From Marinomonas shanghaiensis (lineage in GTDB: Bacteria > Pseudomonadota > Gammaproteobacteria > Pseudomonadales > Marinomonadaceae), in assembly GCF_003259175.1 (NCBI RefSeq), contig NZ_QGOK01000001.1:1-64000 (forward strand): a stretch of 64,000 nucleotides of DNA, given 5' to 3'. The notes under the pieces were generated by a model. It was given only the letters and a program-made list of their open reading frames with translations, was not told the origin of the DNA and searched no databases. Numbering within the stretch: position 1 is the first letter of the stretch; every line of letters begins with the position of its first letter. Below are positions 18,141-28,120 of the stretch, piece by piece. The position numbers were made by a program, and so were the translations under genes.

Positions 18141-21100
18141 ATGGAAAATAACATCGCATCGCGCATTAACAAATCAATAGACTTAGTGGATAGTACGGTT
18201 GTGCCCCTTACTGATGTGCAAATGGGCATATGGCTAGCCGATCATATTTCTTTACAACGTAACACCTTTACCATTGCACATAAGGTCCACATCACGGGGA
18301 ATCTGGATTCTAAGTATTTACTAGAAGCGATTCAGCTAGGGTTGAAAGAAGCCGATACCGTACAGGCTGTTTATTGTGAATATAATGGCGTTCCGACTCA
18401 ACAGCTGGAATGCAGTGACTTAGAGTTTACCCCTGAATGGTTGGACATCTCGAATGAAAGTGATGGACAAGCTTATATGGATTCCCTTATTCAGCAAGAT
18501 TTGGATGCTGAATTAACATTGTCTTCTGGCATGCCTTTGGTACGACAAACTGTCTTTAAAGTGTCTGGTCAGCAGTATGTTTGGTATCAACGCTTTCACC
18601 ATATCATGCTAGATGGGTTTAGCTTTAATGCCTTTACTGCCAGAGTAGCGAGCATATATCAGGCGCTTGTTTTGCAAAAAATGGTTTCGAATACACCTTA
18701 TGCTTCGTTTTATAAGGTAGTAGAGGAAGAGCAATCCTATAAGAAATCAGATAAATACCTACGTGATAAAGCCTTCTGGGCTGAATACTGTTCCGATTTG
18801 CCTAATGTGATCAGTTTATCTAATCGTGAAGTATCGACGGATGCAAAAAGTGCTTCGGTATCCCAGCGCTTAATTAGAGTAAATGGCCGTATTAGTGGGG
18901 AAAAATTACAAAGCTGCCTAGATCGATTCCCCTCTTCTAATCTTACCGTTGCTGATCTGGCAATGGGATTGATCTCAGCGTATTTGATTCGAATGACGGG
19001 GCAATGGCGACTTCCGGTTGGTTTGCCATTTATGGGGCGCGTCGGCAGTGTTTCTTTAAGTGCGCTTGGGCCAGTGGTGAATGTGTTGCCTGTCATTATT
19101 GAAGGGCATCTAGACGACGGTATTTTTGAGTTGGCGCGACGAATAAAGCAAAGTTTGAAAGCCATACGCAAGCATCAAAAATACAATGCTGAGCAAATTT
19201 CTCGTGATTTGAATCGCGTTGGAGAAGCCTTATATGGTCCAACATTAAACTTGCGGCTGTTTGATTATGATCTCTCGTTTGGCGAAGCCTCTGCAAAAAT
19301 AGAACACCTTGCAGCTGGGCCTGTCGAAGATCTGGATTTCGGCTTGCACTTTGACAGTGGCGATCTTCATATAGAATGGGTGGGGAATGATCAAAAATAC
19401 GATGTCGAATCGTTAAATACGCATCTGCGGCGTTTTGAAGAATTTGCTGAAAGACTTTTAGGTGATTCTGATTCTCCTCGTATTGCCGATGTTTCAACGT
19501 TACTAACCTCTGAGCAATTGCAGATTCAACGTTGGCAGAAGGGTGTGGTCGCATCTAGCAGTCACTATGTGAGTTTAATTGAACAGTTTCATGGATTAGA
19601 TAATTCTTTGGCAACTAGGCCCGCGCTCGTAGTGAAAGAACAGCCAATTAGCTTCGCACAATTACATGATAATGTCGCAAAATGGGCGCAAGTGTTGAGT
19701 GAGTTTGGGGTGAAAAAGGGCGCTTGTGTTGGACTGGCTTTACCACGAGACGAGCGCATGGTTTACGCCATGTTTGCGACCATGGGGCTTGGTGCCCATT
19801 ATTTGCCGATTGATCCTAATTATCCAGAAGAACGCATCCATTGGATGCTAGAAGACTCCGCTCCTCTGCTATTGATTACCTGTGATGCTTATGATTTTAG
19901 TGTGTCTGATGAAACACGTGTTTTGTCGGTTGATGATGCCAGTTTTATACAATCAGTAGATAAACAAGACCCTTTAAAAGCCGTGTTTGATTTTCCTTCC
20001 TCAGATGACTTGGCTTATATCATGTACACATCTGGTTCGACTGGAAAAGCAAAGGGGGTGGCGATAGCTCACAAAGGCCTAGTTAATTTAGCAATTTCTC
20101 ATTGGCTACGCGATGCCAAGGTGTTGGCAGAAAAGCATGGAACAGTGAATGTCATGCTGACGGCTTCTTTCTCCTTTGATACCAGTTGGGACTCGTTATA
20201 TTGGCTGTGCTTTGGACACACTCTTCATATTGTTGACGATGAAGTATGTAAGGACCCTGAGCTTATTGAACAGTATTTTAATGAACATAGAGTTCATGTC
20301 GCTGACCTTCCACCCACAGTACTAGGTCAGCTTTTTGATCTTGAGGCGATAGAGTCAGCCAAGTGCTTTCCTGAGTTAATTTACATTGGTGGCGAGGCAC
20401 CATCTTCTCGTTTATGGCAACAAGCACGACGTTACCCAGCATTGAATGTGAGAAATTACTATGGCCCGACTGAGAATACGGTAGACAGCCTAGGAGCCGA
20501 TATAAAAGACTCGGATCAAGTTGTGATAGGCCGTCCGATCGCCAATACTGAATCCTATATACTCGACTCCAGTCTATCGCCAGTTGCTATTGGAACCACC
20601 GGAGAGCTCTATGTTTCAGGACCTGGCTTGGCGCACGGATATCTAAATCAAAGTTCTTTAACCGCAGCTCGCTTTATTGCTAATCCATTCAAATTGGGTG
20701 AGAGGATGTATCGAACGGGTGATTTGGCGAGATGGCTAGAGAGTGGGCAAGTTGAGTTTATTGGGCGGATAGATCATCAAGTGCAAATTCGCGGACATCG
20801 TGTTGAACCAGGTGAAATTGAGACGGTTCTCAATGCATTTGAAAATGTGAAAAGCAGTCTGGTTGTCGCCAATAAACAGGGCAGTACACATCGTTTAGAT
20901 GCTTATGTCGTGCTTGATCACTATCAAAAAGTTGCTGATGAGCAGGGAATACAAAACGAAGTTCAAACTTTTATAGATGCTTTGTCTCGTCAACTTCCTT
21001 CGTATATGGTTCCGGCTACTGTGACGTTATTGGAGCAATTTCCATTAAACACAAACGGTAAGATAGATCGAAAAGCCTTACCAGACCCTGTCATTATTCG

Positions 21101-24100
21101 CAGCCGTGGAATCTTGCCAAAGAACGATAAAGAAGCGCTAGTGTGTGAATGGGTTCAGAAGGTTTTGAATCTAGATTGTGTCTTTATTGATGATGACTTT
21201 TTTGCGTTGGGTGGTGACAGTATTGTTGCTATGTCTTTAGGCGCTTTGGCGCGAAAAGATGGCTACTCTTTACGAGCAAAAGATGTCTTTGAAAGTCGTA
21301 CAATCCGCTCAATAGCAACGCGATTATCACGATTAGATGCTGTAAAAAAGCGGCCAAGTGTTCAATCTGGTCAGCTATCGAATTTACCTATTTATCAATG
21401 GATGCAGGAAGCTGGAGGTCTTAACCAGCCTTATTTTCAGGCCGTATGTTTTGCTTTACCAGATTCTATGTCACATCAGCAGTTTGAACAGGTTATTGCC
21501 AAACTGATTGTGGCTCATAGCATTCTTACGGCTCAGGTTCATACTTCTCATCTTGAGATTGGCTCGTCTGAAAATGCTTGTTCTGTAAAAGTATTTGAGA
21601 AAAAAGGCGCTTTATCGAATTTGGCTGACGATGCTTTCGAGCAGCTTGTTCGCATTGAATCGAATGAGCCTTTTGCTGCTATGCGAGTGGCTTATTTGCG
21701 TGCTGAGAATAAAAAAGCGGCTGTGTTTGTTATGCATCATTCGATAATAGATGGGATGTCATGGCGAATTCTTTTTTCTGATATAGCGAGTTTATTGAAA
21801 GACCCAGAGAGAAGCTTATCAAATTCACCCAATAGCTTAATAGATTGGGAAAAGGTGCTGGCAGATGAGATGCCTCACTGGTTGTCTCAGCAAGCATATT
21901 GGTTGAAACAACGAAAAGGCCAGCCTCTGATAGAACGGGAAGCCTCAAATGAGCGTGAACATCAACGAATTCTATTAGATGAAAACGTATCTAAACTCTT
22001 ATTGGACGTTATACCCAAGCAATATCAGTGTCAGCCGCAAGAGGCTATTTTGAGTGTTTTGTATATTGCTCTCGCTAAACAATATAAGAAGACAGACATC
22101 TCAATGATGCTGGAATCCCATGGTCGGGCAGAGTTAGGTGAGCTAGATTTAACTCGAACCTTGGGCTGGTTTACCGCTGAATACCCGATACGTATGGCCG
22201 GAAAAGGCGCTCTACTATTTGACCTTAATCACCCAGAAGCGCCTTATGAAGAAGTCGTACAGTTGGTGCGTAGTAGTCTGCTTAGAGTACCCAATGATGG
22301 CGTGGGTTATGGTGTGTTGCGCTATTTGACTAATCAAACTTCTAGCATACTCGCTGAGAGTTGCAACACAGTAGATCCTCAAATTTTGTTTAACTACCTT
22401 GGTCGTTTTCAGCTGGATGATCTTTCTCTACTTCAAGGCGAACGCTATTTTCAAGATACCTTTGAAGTACATCAATCCGATCAGCTGAAATCGTCTTATG
22501 CGTTAGAATTAAATATTTTTGTGGATGAAAGTCAGGTCGCGCCGCAGTTAGCCATTTATGTGGATCATGATGTTCAACAAATTTCCCTTACAGAAACTCA
22601 AGAACTGATTAATCAGTTATCTGATGCCACGTTGTCTATGAGTAGATTCGCTCAAACGCACCAAGCGATAGCGGCGGACACCTTGGTGCCTGAAGATCTG
22701 AAAAATTTGGATCTGAGTGAACAGAATTTACATAGGTTAAGAAGCCAATATGGTTCCTTACAAGCCATCTTGCCCGCTTTACCTTTGCAAGAAGGACTAC
22801 TTTTTCATGCGCAGCTAGAAAAGGATAGCAATGCTAAGGATGCACGTTATAGCTCTTTAGTACGTTTGACATTTTCTGGTGTTATGGACACTGAGCGTCT
22901 TAAAGCATCGTTAGGGGCTGTGATGGAAAGGCATCCTCAACTCGGCGCCTTATTTGATTTTTCTCAAGGCAATACCGCGTTACAAATTCTACCTTGGCGG
23001 CGTGGCGAGCGAAAAACGTGGGTGCCGCTACAGGTAATTGATTTAGCGGATCAAGATATTCTTGCCCAACAAAAACAATTGCAGGAGATTGAGTACGAAG
23101 AGCTCAGCCGAGACTTTATGGCGTTTCAGTCGGCAGGTATTCCATTGTTGAATGCTGTTTTAGTTCATATGTCAGATAATCAACATTGTTTGTTTATAAA
23201 TGCCCATCATCTAGTTGTTGATGGCTGGTCAACGCCTATTCTAATTCGTGATTTGCTTACAGCTTATGGCAGTAATGCTATTGAATTATCTGCTATTTCA
23301 GTTTCGTATTCTCAGGTCGTTGAGCGATTGATGTCTAGGGATAAAACGGTGATGCGAGATGCGTGGAAAGTGGCATTAGCGGGTTCCACCCCAACGCTGC
23401 TATTTGCGGATCAGCCGCCTTCATCACAAGTCACAACTCATGCATTGACACTTTCCGAGGATAAGTTTACCAAGCTCAAAAGTTGTTATCAGCAGCGAGG
23501 ACTTACCTTAAATAGTGTATTGCAAACCTTGTGGGCTAACTTACTTTCGGGTTTAACAGGTCGCTCTGATGTGATCTTTGGTACCCCCGTTTCTGGTCGC
23601 TTTTCTGATGTGGCGGGAATAGAAGAACATATAGGGCTATTCAGTAATACGGTTCCTGTCCGTGTGCAATTACAGCCTGAATTGACCTTATGGGAGCAAA
23701 TGCAACAAGTTCAATATGAACAAGTTGGTTTGTTAGAACACGATGGATTGGGGCTGGCTGAAATTCAACGCTTAGGAGGGCACGCTAATTTATTTGATAC
23801 CTTGCTGGTGGTGGAAAACTTTCCTGAACAGGCGGATTTATTTAGTCAGACTTATCACGGTTTACAGCTCAACGAAGTGTATAGCCGAGGTTTCACTCAT
23901 TACCCATTGACGGTATTAGCATTGCCTGGTGAGCAGTTAAATTTACTGTTTGAGTACCGAGGTGGTGCTGAAATTAACGATCTAATAGCGCGTTTCGATA
24001 GCCTGGTAACCTCGTTGTTAAGCGATGATAATTCGCCACAGCAAGCGTTAGATCTTAGGTTACCAGCCGAAAAAGCCATAACAAAAAGCGTGAATGACAC

Positions 24101-26678
24101 TTTGCAGGCTTTGCCTAGAATGACGCTCCGTGATGGTTTAATGAAGCAGGCTAGTTTGACACCACATCAGGTTTGTATATCTGATGATGAGTACCAATTA
24201 ACGTATTTAGAGGCTCGTTACCAAGTTGTTACGCTGGCCAAAGAATTACAATCCTTAGGTGTTCAATCTGGTGATGTTGTGGCGGTTGCGCTGCCTCGTT
24301 CTGTTAAGTTAAGCCTTGCCTTATGGGCGACTGTTGAAGTGGGTGCTGCATATCTTCCGCTTGATACGGGATATCCAGATGATCGACTAAATTACATGCT
24401 GGAGGATGCCAAACCAGCAGCATTGATTACGTTAGCAAGCGAAGCTAGCCGCTTTGTGACGACTAGTAAACAGTACTTTTATGATTCGCCGATTAGATCA
24501 GCTGAAATTGTTGAATTACAGAGAGTACTAGATGGCTGGAATGCACCGCTTTTGAGAGTAAATGAAGCTGCATATTTGCTTTATACCTCGGGTTCAACGG
24601 GGCGGCCGAAAGGGGTTCTAGTTTCTCATCAAGCCATAGTGAATCGTATTTTGTGGATGCAAAACCAATATCCGCTGACGTCGGACGATGTTGTTCTACA
24701 AAAAACACCTTGCAGCTTTGATGTGTCGGTTTGGGAATTCTTTTGGAGTGCTATGGTGGGAGCCAAATTGCACATGGCACCGCCAGAGTCTCATCGTGAT
24801 CCGCTTCAATTACAACAATTGATAGTCAATCATAAGATTACCACTCTGCATTTTGTACCTTCTATGTTGGCGGCATTTTTGTCTTCATTAGGCGATGAAA
24901 ATACAGCAACTTGTCATCGCTTGAAACGGGTCTTTTGTAGTGGTGAAGCTTTGCCTGTTGAGCTGTCAAAGCAATTCGAAGTAAGCGTTGGTTGCGAACT
25001 TCATAATTTATATGGGCCAACGGAAGCGGCGGTGGATGTCTCTTATTATCCTGCTTTTGGTCACGATTTAGCTCAGTTAAAAGGAGTTGGGGTGCCTATT
25101 GGTTATCCTGTTTGGAATACCCAACTGCGGATACTGGATAACTTCCTACGTCCAGTACCTAAAGGTGTTGCGGGAGACTTGTATCTTTGTGGTGTGCAGC
25201 TTGCAGATGGCTATTGGCGTCGACCTGAATTATGCGCCACTCGCTTTGTGGCTGACCCAGAAGCCAATGGTGGGCGCATGTATCGCACTGGTGATGTGGT
25301 TCGTTGGTTAGACAATGGGGCTGTTGAATACCTTGGTCGAAGTGATGATCAGCTGAAAATTCGTGGTCAACGTATTGAGTTGGGTGAGATAGAACAGGTG
25401 CTCGCGGCGCAAATAGGCGTGGATCAATCCGTTGTCGTGGCGAAAATATTAGGCCAAGACAGCAGCGCTATGGGAGCTGATGCTCGTCAGTTGGTGGCCT
25501 ATGTCACTAGTCGTTTAGGCGAGTTGGACACTGTAAAAATTCGCTCCTCGATGAGTGAGTTATTGCCTGCTCATATGGTGCCTGTTGCGGTATTGCAATT
25601 GGACACTATGCCGTTAAGTGCGAATGGAAAACTTGATCGAAAGGCCTTGCCGCAACCATCTGAATTTTCAGGGGCAATAAAAGGTAGAGCCCTCAAATTG
25701 GGGCTTGAAACTGAAATTGCCAATGTTTTTTCTAAGATATTGGGCGTGTCAGATCTTAATGCGAGTGATGATTTTTTTACCTTGGGCGGTCATTCTATTC
25801 TGGCAGTGCGCTTGGTTTCAGAGCTGCGTAAGGTATTGAAGCTAAATATTACGGTTGGTCAGGTTATGGTGTCTCCAACTATTGAATCGTTAGCCCTGGT
25901 AATTGCCAATCAAGACCCGACACGCAGTCGCGATTTGTCTGGTTTTGGCTCGGTGTTACCGATAAAAGAGGGTTCCGGCTTACCTATCTTTTGTATTCAT
26001 CCTGCGTCTGGTTTTGCTTGGCAATATGCTGGCTTTGCTCGTTATCTATCGCACACTTTTCCAATGATTGGTTTGCAGTCTCCGCGGCCAGATGGGCCCA
26101 TTGCAGCACAAACTAATATGGACGGTGTGATCGAACAGCACTTTACAGTACTAAGAGAGCGACAACCCTCAGGGCCTTATCGTTTGATTGGTTACTCTTT
26201 AGGCGGTGTTATTGCTCATGCTCTGGCGGTTCGATTGCAAGCAATAGGCGAGGAGGTGAGCTTTCTTGGGTTGTTGGATACTTATCCACCCGATGAGCAA
26301 GATTGGTCTGAATCTGTTGATGCGGAAATTCAACATGAGGTTGAGCGTGAGAGGATGAAATTCATGGATACATCGGAAGATATTTTAGATGAGCAGGTTG
26401 AAGAAGCACAGGATGCCATGTTTGCCGATATTGTTCAGAATTATGCCGACTCGGTTGCTTTACTTTCAAAGGCAAAAACTGAGCGTTACAGAGGTAAGGC
26501 TGTGCTGTTTGTGGCAGATAAAACTGTGCCAGAAGGCATGGATATCCAAGCGACCTGGGCGCCTTATGTCGATGAGCTCGAAGAGCATCATTTTGAATTT
26601 GCGCATGAAGATATTTTATCGCCTGAAGCACTTACTGCGCTGGGGCCTGTGTTTAACCAATTAGTCTCAGAGCTATAG
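18141..26678 (+). CDS. two-module NRPS, C-A-T-E-C-A-T-TE, predicted D-basic residue then Ser
   Basis: A 2,845-residue synthetase. Module 1 has an EntF-like starter C domain (HHIMLDG near 152), an A domain (YTSGSTGKAKG near 627), a carrier (GGDSIVA near 1024) and an epimerization domain (HHSIIDGMSWR near 1198; FNYLGRF). Module 2 has a C domain (HHLVVDGW near 1688), an A domain (YTSGSTGRPKG near 2147), a carrier (GGHSIL near 2550) and a TE (GYSLGG near 2685). By eye the module 2 pocket is D-V-W-H-F-S-L-V-D, a standard Ser code. Module 1 reads D-T-D-D-Y-G-Y-V-D, an acidic pocket that suggests Arg, Lys or Orn. The layout matches synthetases of the vanchrobactin/chrysobactin group (DHB-D-cation-Ser), with TE-driven oligomerisation possible. 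MbtH is encoded just upstream. Confidence 0.95.
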   Translation: MENNIASRINKSIDLVDSTVVPLTDVQMGIWLADHISLQRNTFTIAHKVHITGNLDSKYLLEAIQLGLKEADTVQAVYCEYNGVPTQQLECSDLEFTPEWLDISNESDGQAYMDSLIQQDLDAELTLSSGMPLVRQTVFKVSGQQYVWYQRFHHIMLDGFSFNAFTARVASIYQALVLQKMVSNTPYASFYKVVEEEQSYKKSDKYLRDKAFWAEYCSDLPNVISLSNREVSTDAKSASVSQRLIRVNGRISGEKLQSCLDRFPSSNLTVADLAMGLISAYLIRMTGQWRLPVGLPFMGRVGSVSLSALGPVVNVLPVIIEGHLDDGIFELARRIKQSLKAIRKHQKYNAEQISRDLNRVGEALYGPTLNLRLFDYDLSFGEASAKIEHLAAGPVEDLDFGLHFDSGDLHIEWVGNDQKYDVESLNTHLRRFEEFAERLLGDSDSPRIADVSTLLTSEQLQIQRWQKGVVASSSHYVSLIEQFHGLDNSLATRPALVVKEQPISFAQLHDNVAKWAQVLSEFGVKKGACVGLALPRDERMVYAMFATMGLGAHYLPIDPNYPEERIHWMLEDSAPLLLITCDAYDFSVSDETRVLSVDDASFIQSVDKQDPLKAVFDFPSSDDLAYIMYTSGSTGKAKGVAIAHKGLVNLAISHWLRDAKVLAEKHGTVNVMLTASFSFDTSWDSLYWLCFGHTLHIVDDEVCKDPELIEQYFNEHRVHVADLPPTVLGQLFDLEAIESAKCFPELIYIGGEAPSSRLWQQARRYPALNVRNYYGPTENTVDSLGADIKDSDQVVIGRPIANTESYILDSSLSPVAIGTTGELYVSGPGLAHGYLNQSSLTAARFIANPFKLGERMYRTGDLARWLESGQVEFIGRIDHQVQIRGHRVEPGEIETVLNAFENVKSSLVVANKQGSTHRLDAYVVLDHYQKVADEQGIQNEVQTFIDALSRQLPSYMVPATVTLLEQFPLNTNGKIDRKALPDPVIIRSRGILPKNDKEALVCEWVQKVLNLDCVFIDDDFFALGGDSIVAMSLGALARKDGYSLRAKDVFESRTIRSIATRLSRLDAVKKRPSVQSGQLSNLPIYQWMQEAGGLNQPYFQAVCFALPDSMSHQQFEQVIAKLIVAHSILTAQVHTSHLEIGSSENACSVKVFEKKGALSNLADDAFEQLVRIESNEPFAAMRVAYLRAENKKAAVFVMHHSIIDGMSWRILFSDIASLLKDPERSLSNSPNSLIDWEKVLADEMPHWLSQQAYWLKQRKGQPLIEREASNEREHQRILLDENVSKLLLDVIPKQYQCQPQEAILSVLYIALAKQYKKTDISMMLESHGRAELGELDLTRTLGWFTAEYPIRMAGKGALLFDLNHPEAPYEEVVQLVRSSLLRVPNDGVGYGVLRYLTNQTSSILAESCNTVDPQILFNYLGRFQLDDLSLLQGERYFQDTFEVHQSDQLKSSYALELNIFVDESQVAPQLAIYVDHDVQQISLTETQELINQLSDATLSMSRFAQTHQAIAADTLVPEDLKNLDLSEQNLHRLRSQYGSLQAILPALPLQEGLLFHAQLEKDSNAKDARYSSLVRLTFSGVMDTERLKASLGAVMERHPQLGALFDFSQGNTALQILPWRRGERKTWVPLQVIDLADQDILAQQKQLQEIEYEELSRDFMAFQSAGIPLLNAVLVHMSDNQHCLFINAHHLVVDGWSTPILIRDLLTAYGSNAIELSAISVSYSQVVERLMSRDKTVMRDAWKVALAGSTPTLLFADQPPSSQVTTHALTLSEDKFTKLKSCYQQRGLTLNSVLQTLWANLLSGLTGRSDVIFGTPVSGRFSDVAGIEEHIGLFSNTVPVRVQLQPELTLWEQMQQVQYEQVGLLEHDGLGLAEIQRLGGHANLFDTLLVVENFPEQADLFSQTYHGLQLNEVYSRGFTHYPLTVLALPGEQLNLLFEYRGGAEINDLIARFDSLVTSLLSDDNSPQQALDLRLPAEKAITKSVNDTLQALPRMTLRDGLMKQASLTPHQVCISDDEYQLTYLEARYQVVTLAKELQSLGVQSGDVVAVALPRSVKLSLALWATVEVGAAYLPLDTGYPDDRLNYMLEDAKPAALITLASEASRFVTTSKQYFYDSPIRSAEIVELQRVLDGWNAPLLRVNEAAYLLYTSGSTGRPKGVLVSHQAIVNRILWMQNQYPLTSDDVVLQKTPCSFDVSVWEFFWSAMVGAKLHMAPPESHRDPLQLQQLIVNHKITTLHFVPSMLAAFLSSLGDENTATCHRLKRVFCSGEALPVELSKQFEVSVGCELHNLYGPTEAAVDVSYYPAFGHDLAQLKGVGVPIGYPVWNTQLRILDNFLRPVPKGVAGDLYLCGVQLADGYWRRPELCATRFVADPEANGGRMYRTGDVVRWLDNGAVEYLGRSDDQLKIRGQRIELGEIEQVLAAQIGVDQSVVVAKILGQDSSAMGADARQLVAYVTSRLGELDTVKIRSSMSELLPAHMVPVAVLQLDTMPLSANGKLDRKALPQPSEFSGAIKGRALKLGLETEIANVFSKILGVSDLNASDDFFTLGGHSILAVRLVSELRKVLKLNITVGQVMVSPTIESLALVIANQDPTRSRDLSGFGSVLPIKEGSGLPIFCIHPASGFAWQYAGFARYLSHTFPMIGLQSPRPDGPIAAQTNMDGVIEQHFTVLRERQPSGPYRLIGYSLGGVIAHALAVRLQAIGEEVSFLGLLDTYPPDEQDWSESVDAEIQHEVERERMKFMDTSEDILDEQVEEAQDAMFADIVQNYADSVALLSKAKTERYRGKAVLFVADKTVPEGMDIQATWAPYVDELEEHHFEFAHEDILSPEALTALGPVFNQLVSEL

Positions 26679-26745
26679 CTTTAAAACAACAACTTCAAAC
26701 GTATTAGAGCGCGGCGAAATGTCGCGCCAGATTTAAAGAGTGTTT

Positions 26746-28059
26746 ATGTCAAAATCAAATATTATGTTGGATTTTAGTTTGCTGAAAACCAACAGAAACT
26801 TTCGCGCTATTTTCATTGCTCGGCTGATGTCTGTGTTGGGTATTGGCATGCTAAATGTTGCCGTGCCGGTACAGATATATGAGTTAACGGGATCCAGTTT
26901 ACAGGTTGGTTTTGCCGTAGCGTTAGATGGAATAGGGATGTTTGTCGGTCTGATGCTCGGAGGTGTTATAGCAGACAGAATGGACCGCAAATGGCTGATT
27001 CTATTTTCGCGCTTTATTTGCGGTGTTGGTTTTGTTTTGCTTGCAGCCAATGCGTATTTGTCAGAGCCAAGTCTATGGGCCGTTTATGCCATTTCCCTTT
27101 GGGACGGTTTTTTCAGTGCGATTGGAATGACAGCATTAATGGCGTCTATTCCTCATTTAGTCGGGCGAGAAAATTTGCCAACAGCGGGTGCATTAAGCAT
27201 GTTGATTGTCCGTATTGGTTCCGTCATTTCACCCGCTGTTGCCGGTGTGGTGATTGTGTCATTTGGGGTGACATGGAACTATACTTTGGCAGCGATAGGC
27301 ACGCTTTGTACGCTGATTACGCTGGTAACATTACCCAATATGAAACCGCAAGAAGGTGGGCCTAAAGAGCATCCAATTCGCTCTTTAATAGACGGATTTA
27401 GCTTTGTGTTTACGCATAAAATTATTCGTGCCGTTGTTGCATTGGGTACGCTAGAAGCGGTCACTAAATCTATTCGTATTTTATTTCCTGCTTTAGCGGC
27501 AACCGCGTTTGGTGGCGGGGCGTTTGAAGTGGGGCTCATGTACGCCGCGGTGCCTGTAGGATCGACCTTAGGAGCACTTACTAGCGGTTGGGTTCGTCAT
27601 GCGAAGAGGCCAGGTATGGTTATGCTGTTCACGGCGTTTTTCTCCTTTTTGTGTGTCTCTGCGTTGGGGTTTATGGGACATTTAGTGTTAATGCTGCTTG
27701 CCTTGGCGGTGTTTGGTTATCTAGGGTCGATTGGTGGTTTGCTGCAATACACCATTGTACAAGGTCATACTCCCGATCATATGTTAGGGCGAATTGGAAG
27801 CTTCTGGACCGCGCAAGATGTGGTAGGGGATTCTGCGGGTGCATTAGGCATTGGTGCACTTGTAAAGGTGTTGTCGCCGATTATGGGGTTAGTCGCCCTT
27901 GGCTTTGGTTGTGCCGCAGCAACGGTATTATTAAGTGTCGGCAATCGATCATTAAGAAATGTTAGCTTGATCGATACTACGCTCTTTCCTGATGAAGGCA
28001 TTGCTAAAGAAGGATCTGATAAAACAGAAGCCATTGAGGCAAAAGAGGCGACGGCGTAA
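26746..28059 (+). CDS. entS: EntS-like MFS siderophore exporter
   Basis: A 437-residue MFS transporter closely resembling enterobactin exporter EntS: SLLKTNRNFRAIFIARL at the start, VAVPVQIYELTGSSLQVG, the GGVIADRMDRK signature, ISLWDGFFSAIG, VRIGSVISPAVAG and LLQYTIVQGHTPDHMLGRI. The C-terminus has a short Glu/Lys/Ala-rich tail. It would export the finished siderophore to the periplasm, from where a TolC-type channel completes export. ATG 26746 with AAAGAG upstream is preferred over a GTG at 26740. It follows the NRPS by 67 bases, which include a small GC-rich hairpin. Confidence 0.92.
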   Translation: MSKSNIMLDFSLLKTNRNFRAIFIARLMSVLGIGMLNVAVPVQIYELTGSSLQVGFAVALDGIGMFVGLMLGGVIADRMDRKWLILFSRFICGVGFVLLAANAYLSEPSLWAVYAISLWDGFFSAIGMTALMASIPHLVGRENLPTAGALSMLIVRIGSVISPAVAGVVIVSFGVTWNYTLAAIGTLCTLITLVTLPNMKPQEGGPKEHPIRSLIDGFSFVFTHKIIRAVVALGTLEAVTKSIRILFPALAATAFGGGAFEVGLMYAAVPVGSTLGALTSGWVRHAKRPGMVMLFTAFFSFLCVSALGFMGHLVLMLLALAVFGYLGSIGGLLQYTIVQGHTPDHMLGRIGSFWTAQDVVGDSAGALGIGALVKVLSPIMGLVALGFGCAAATVLLSVGNRSLRNVSLIDTTLFPDEGIAKEGSDKTEAIEAKEATA

Positions 28060-28083
28060 TGACTTTTTAGATGGTGTAATCTT

Positions 28084-28117
28084 AAAAATGGCGATGTCGC
28101 AGGACATTGCCATTTTT
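28084..28117. terminator. bidirectional terminator between entS and fepC
   Basis: Arms AAAAATGGCGATGTC and GACATTGCCATTTTT (one mismatch) with a four-base loop are flanked by A and T runs. The hairpin lies between two convergent genes. Confidence 0.88.
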
Positions 28118-28120
28118 TAT

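Noticed and set aside
26679..26745. GC-rich hairpin between the NRPS and entS as a terminator
   Set aside because: The stem is short and imperfect and has no T-run; the genes are probably co-transcribed.
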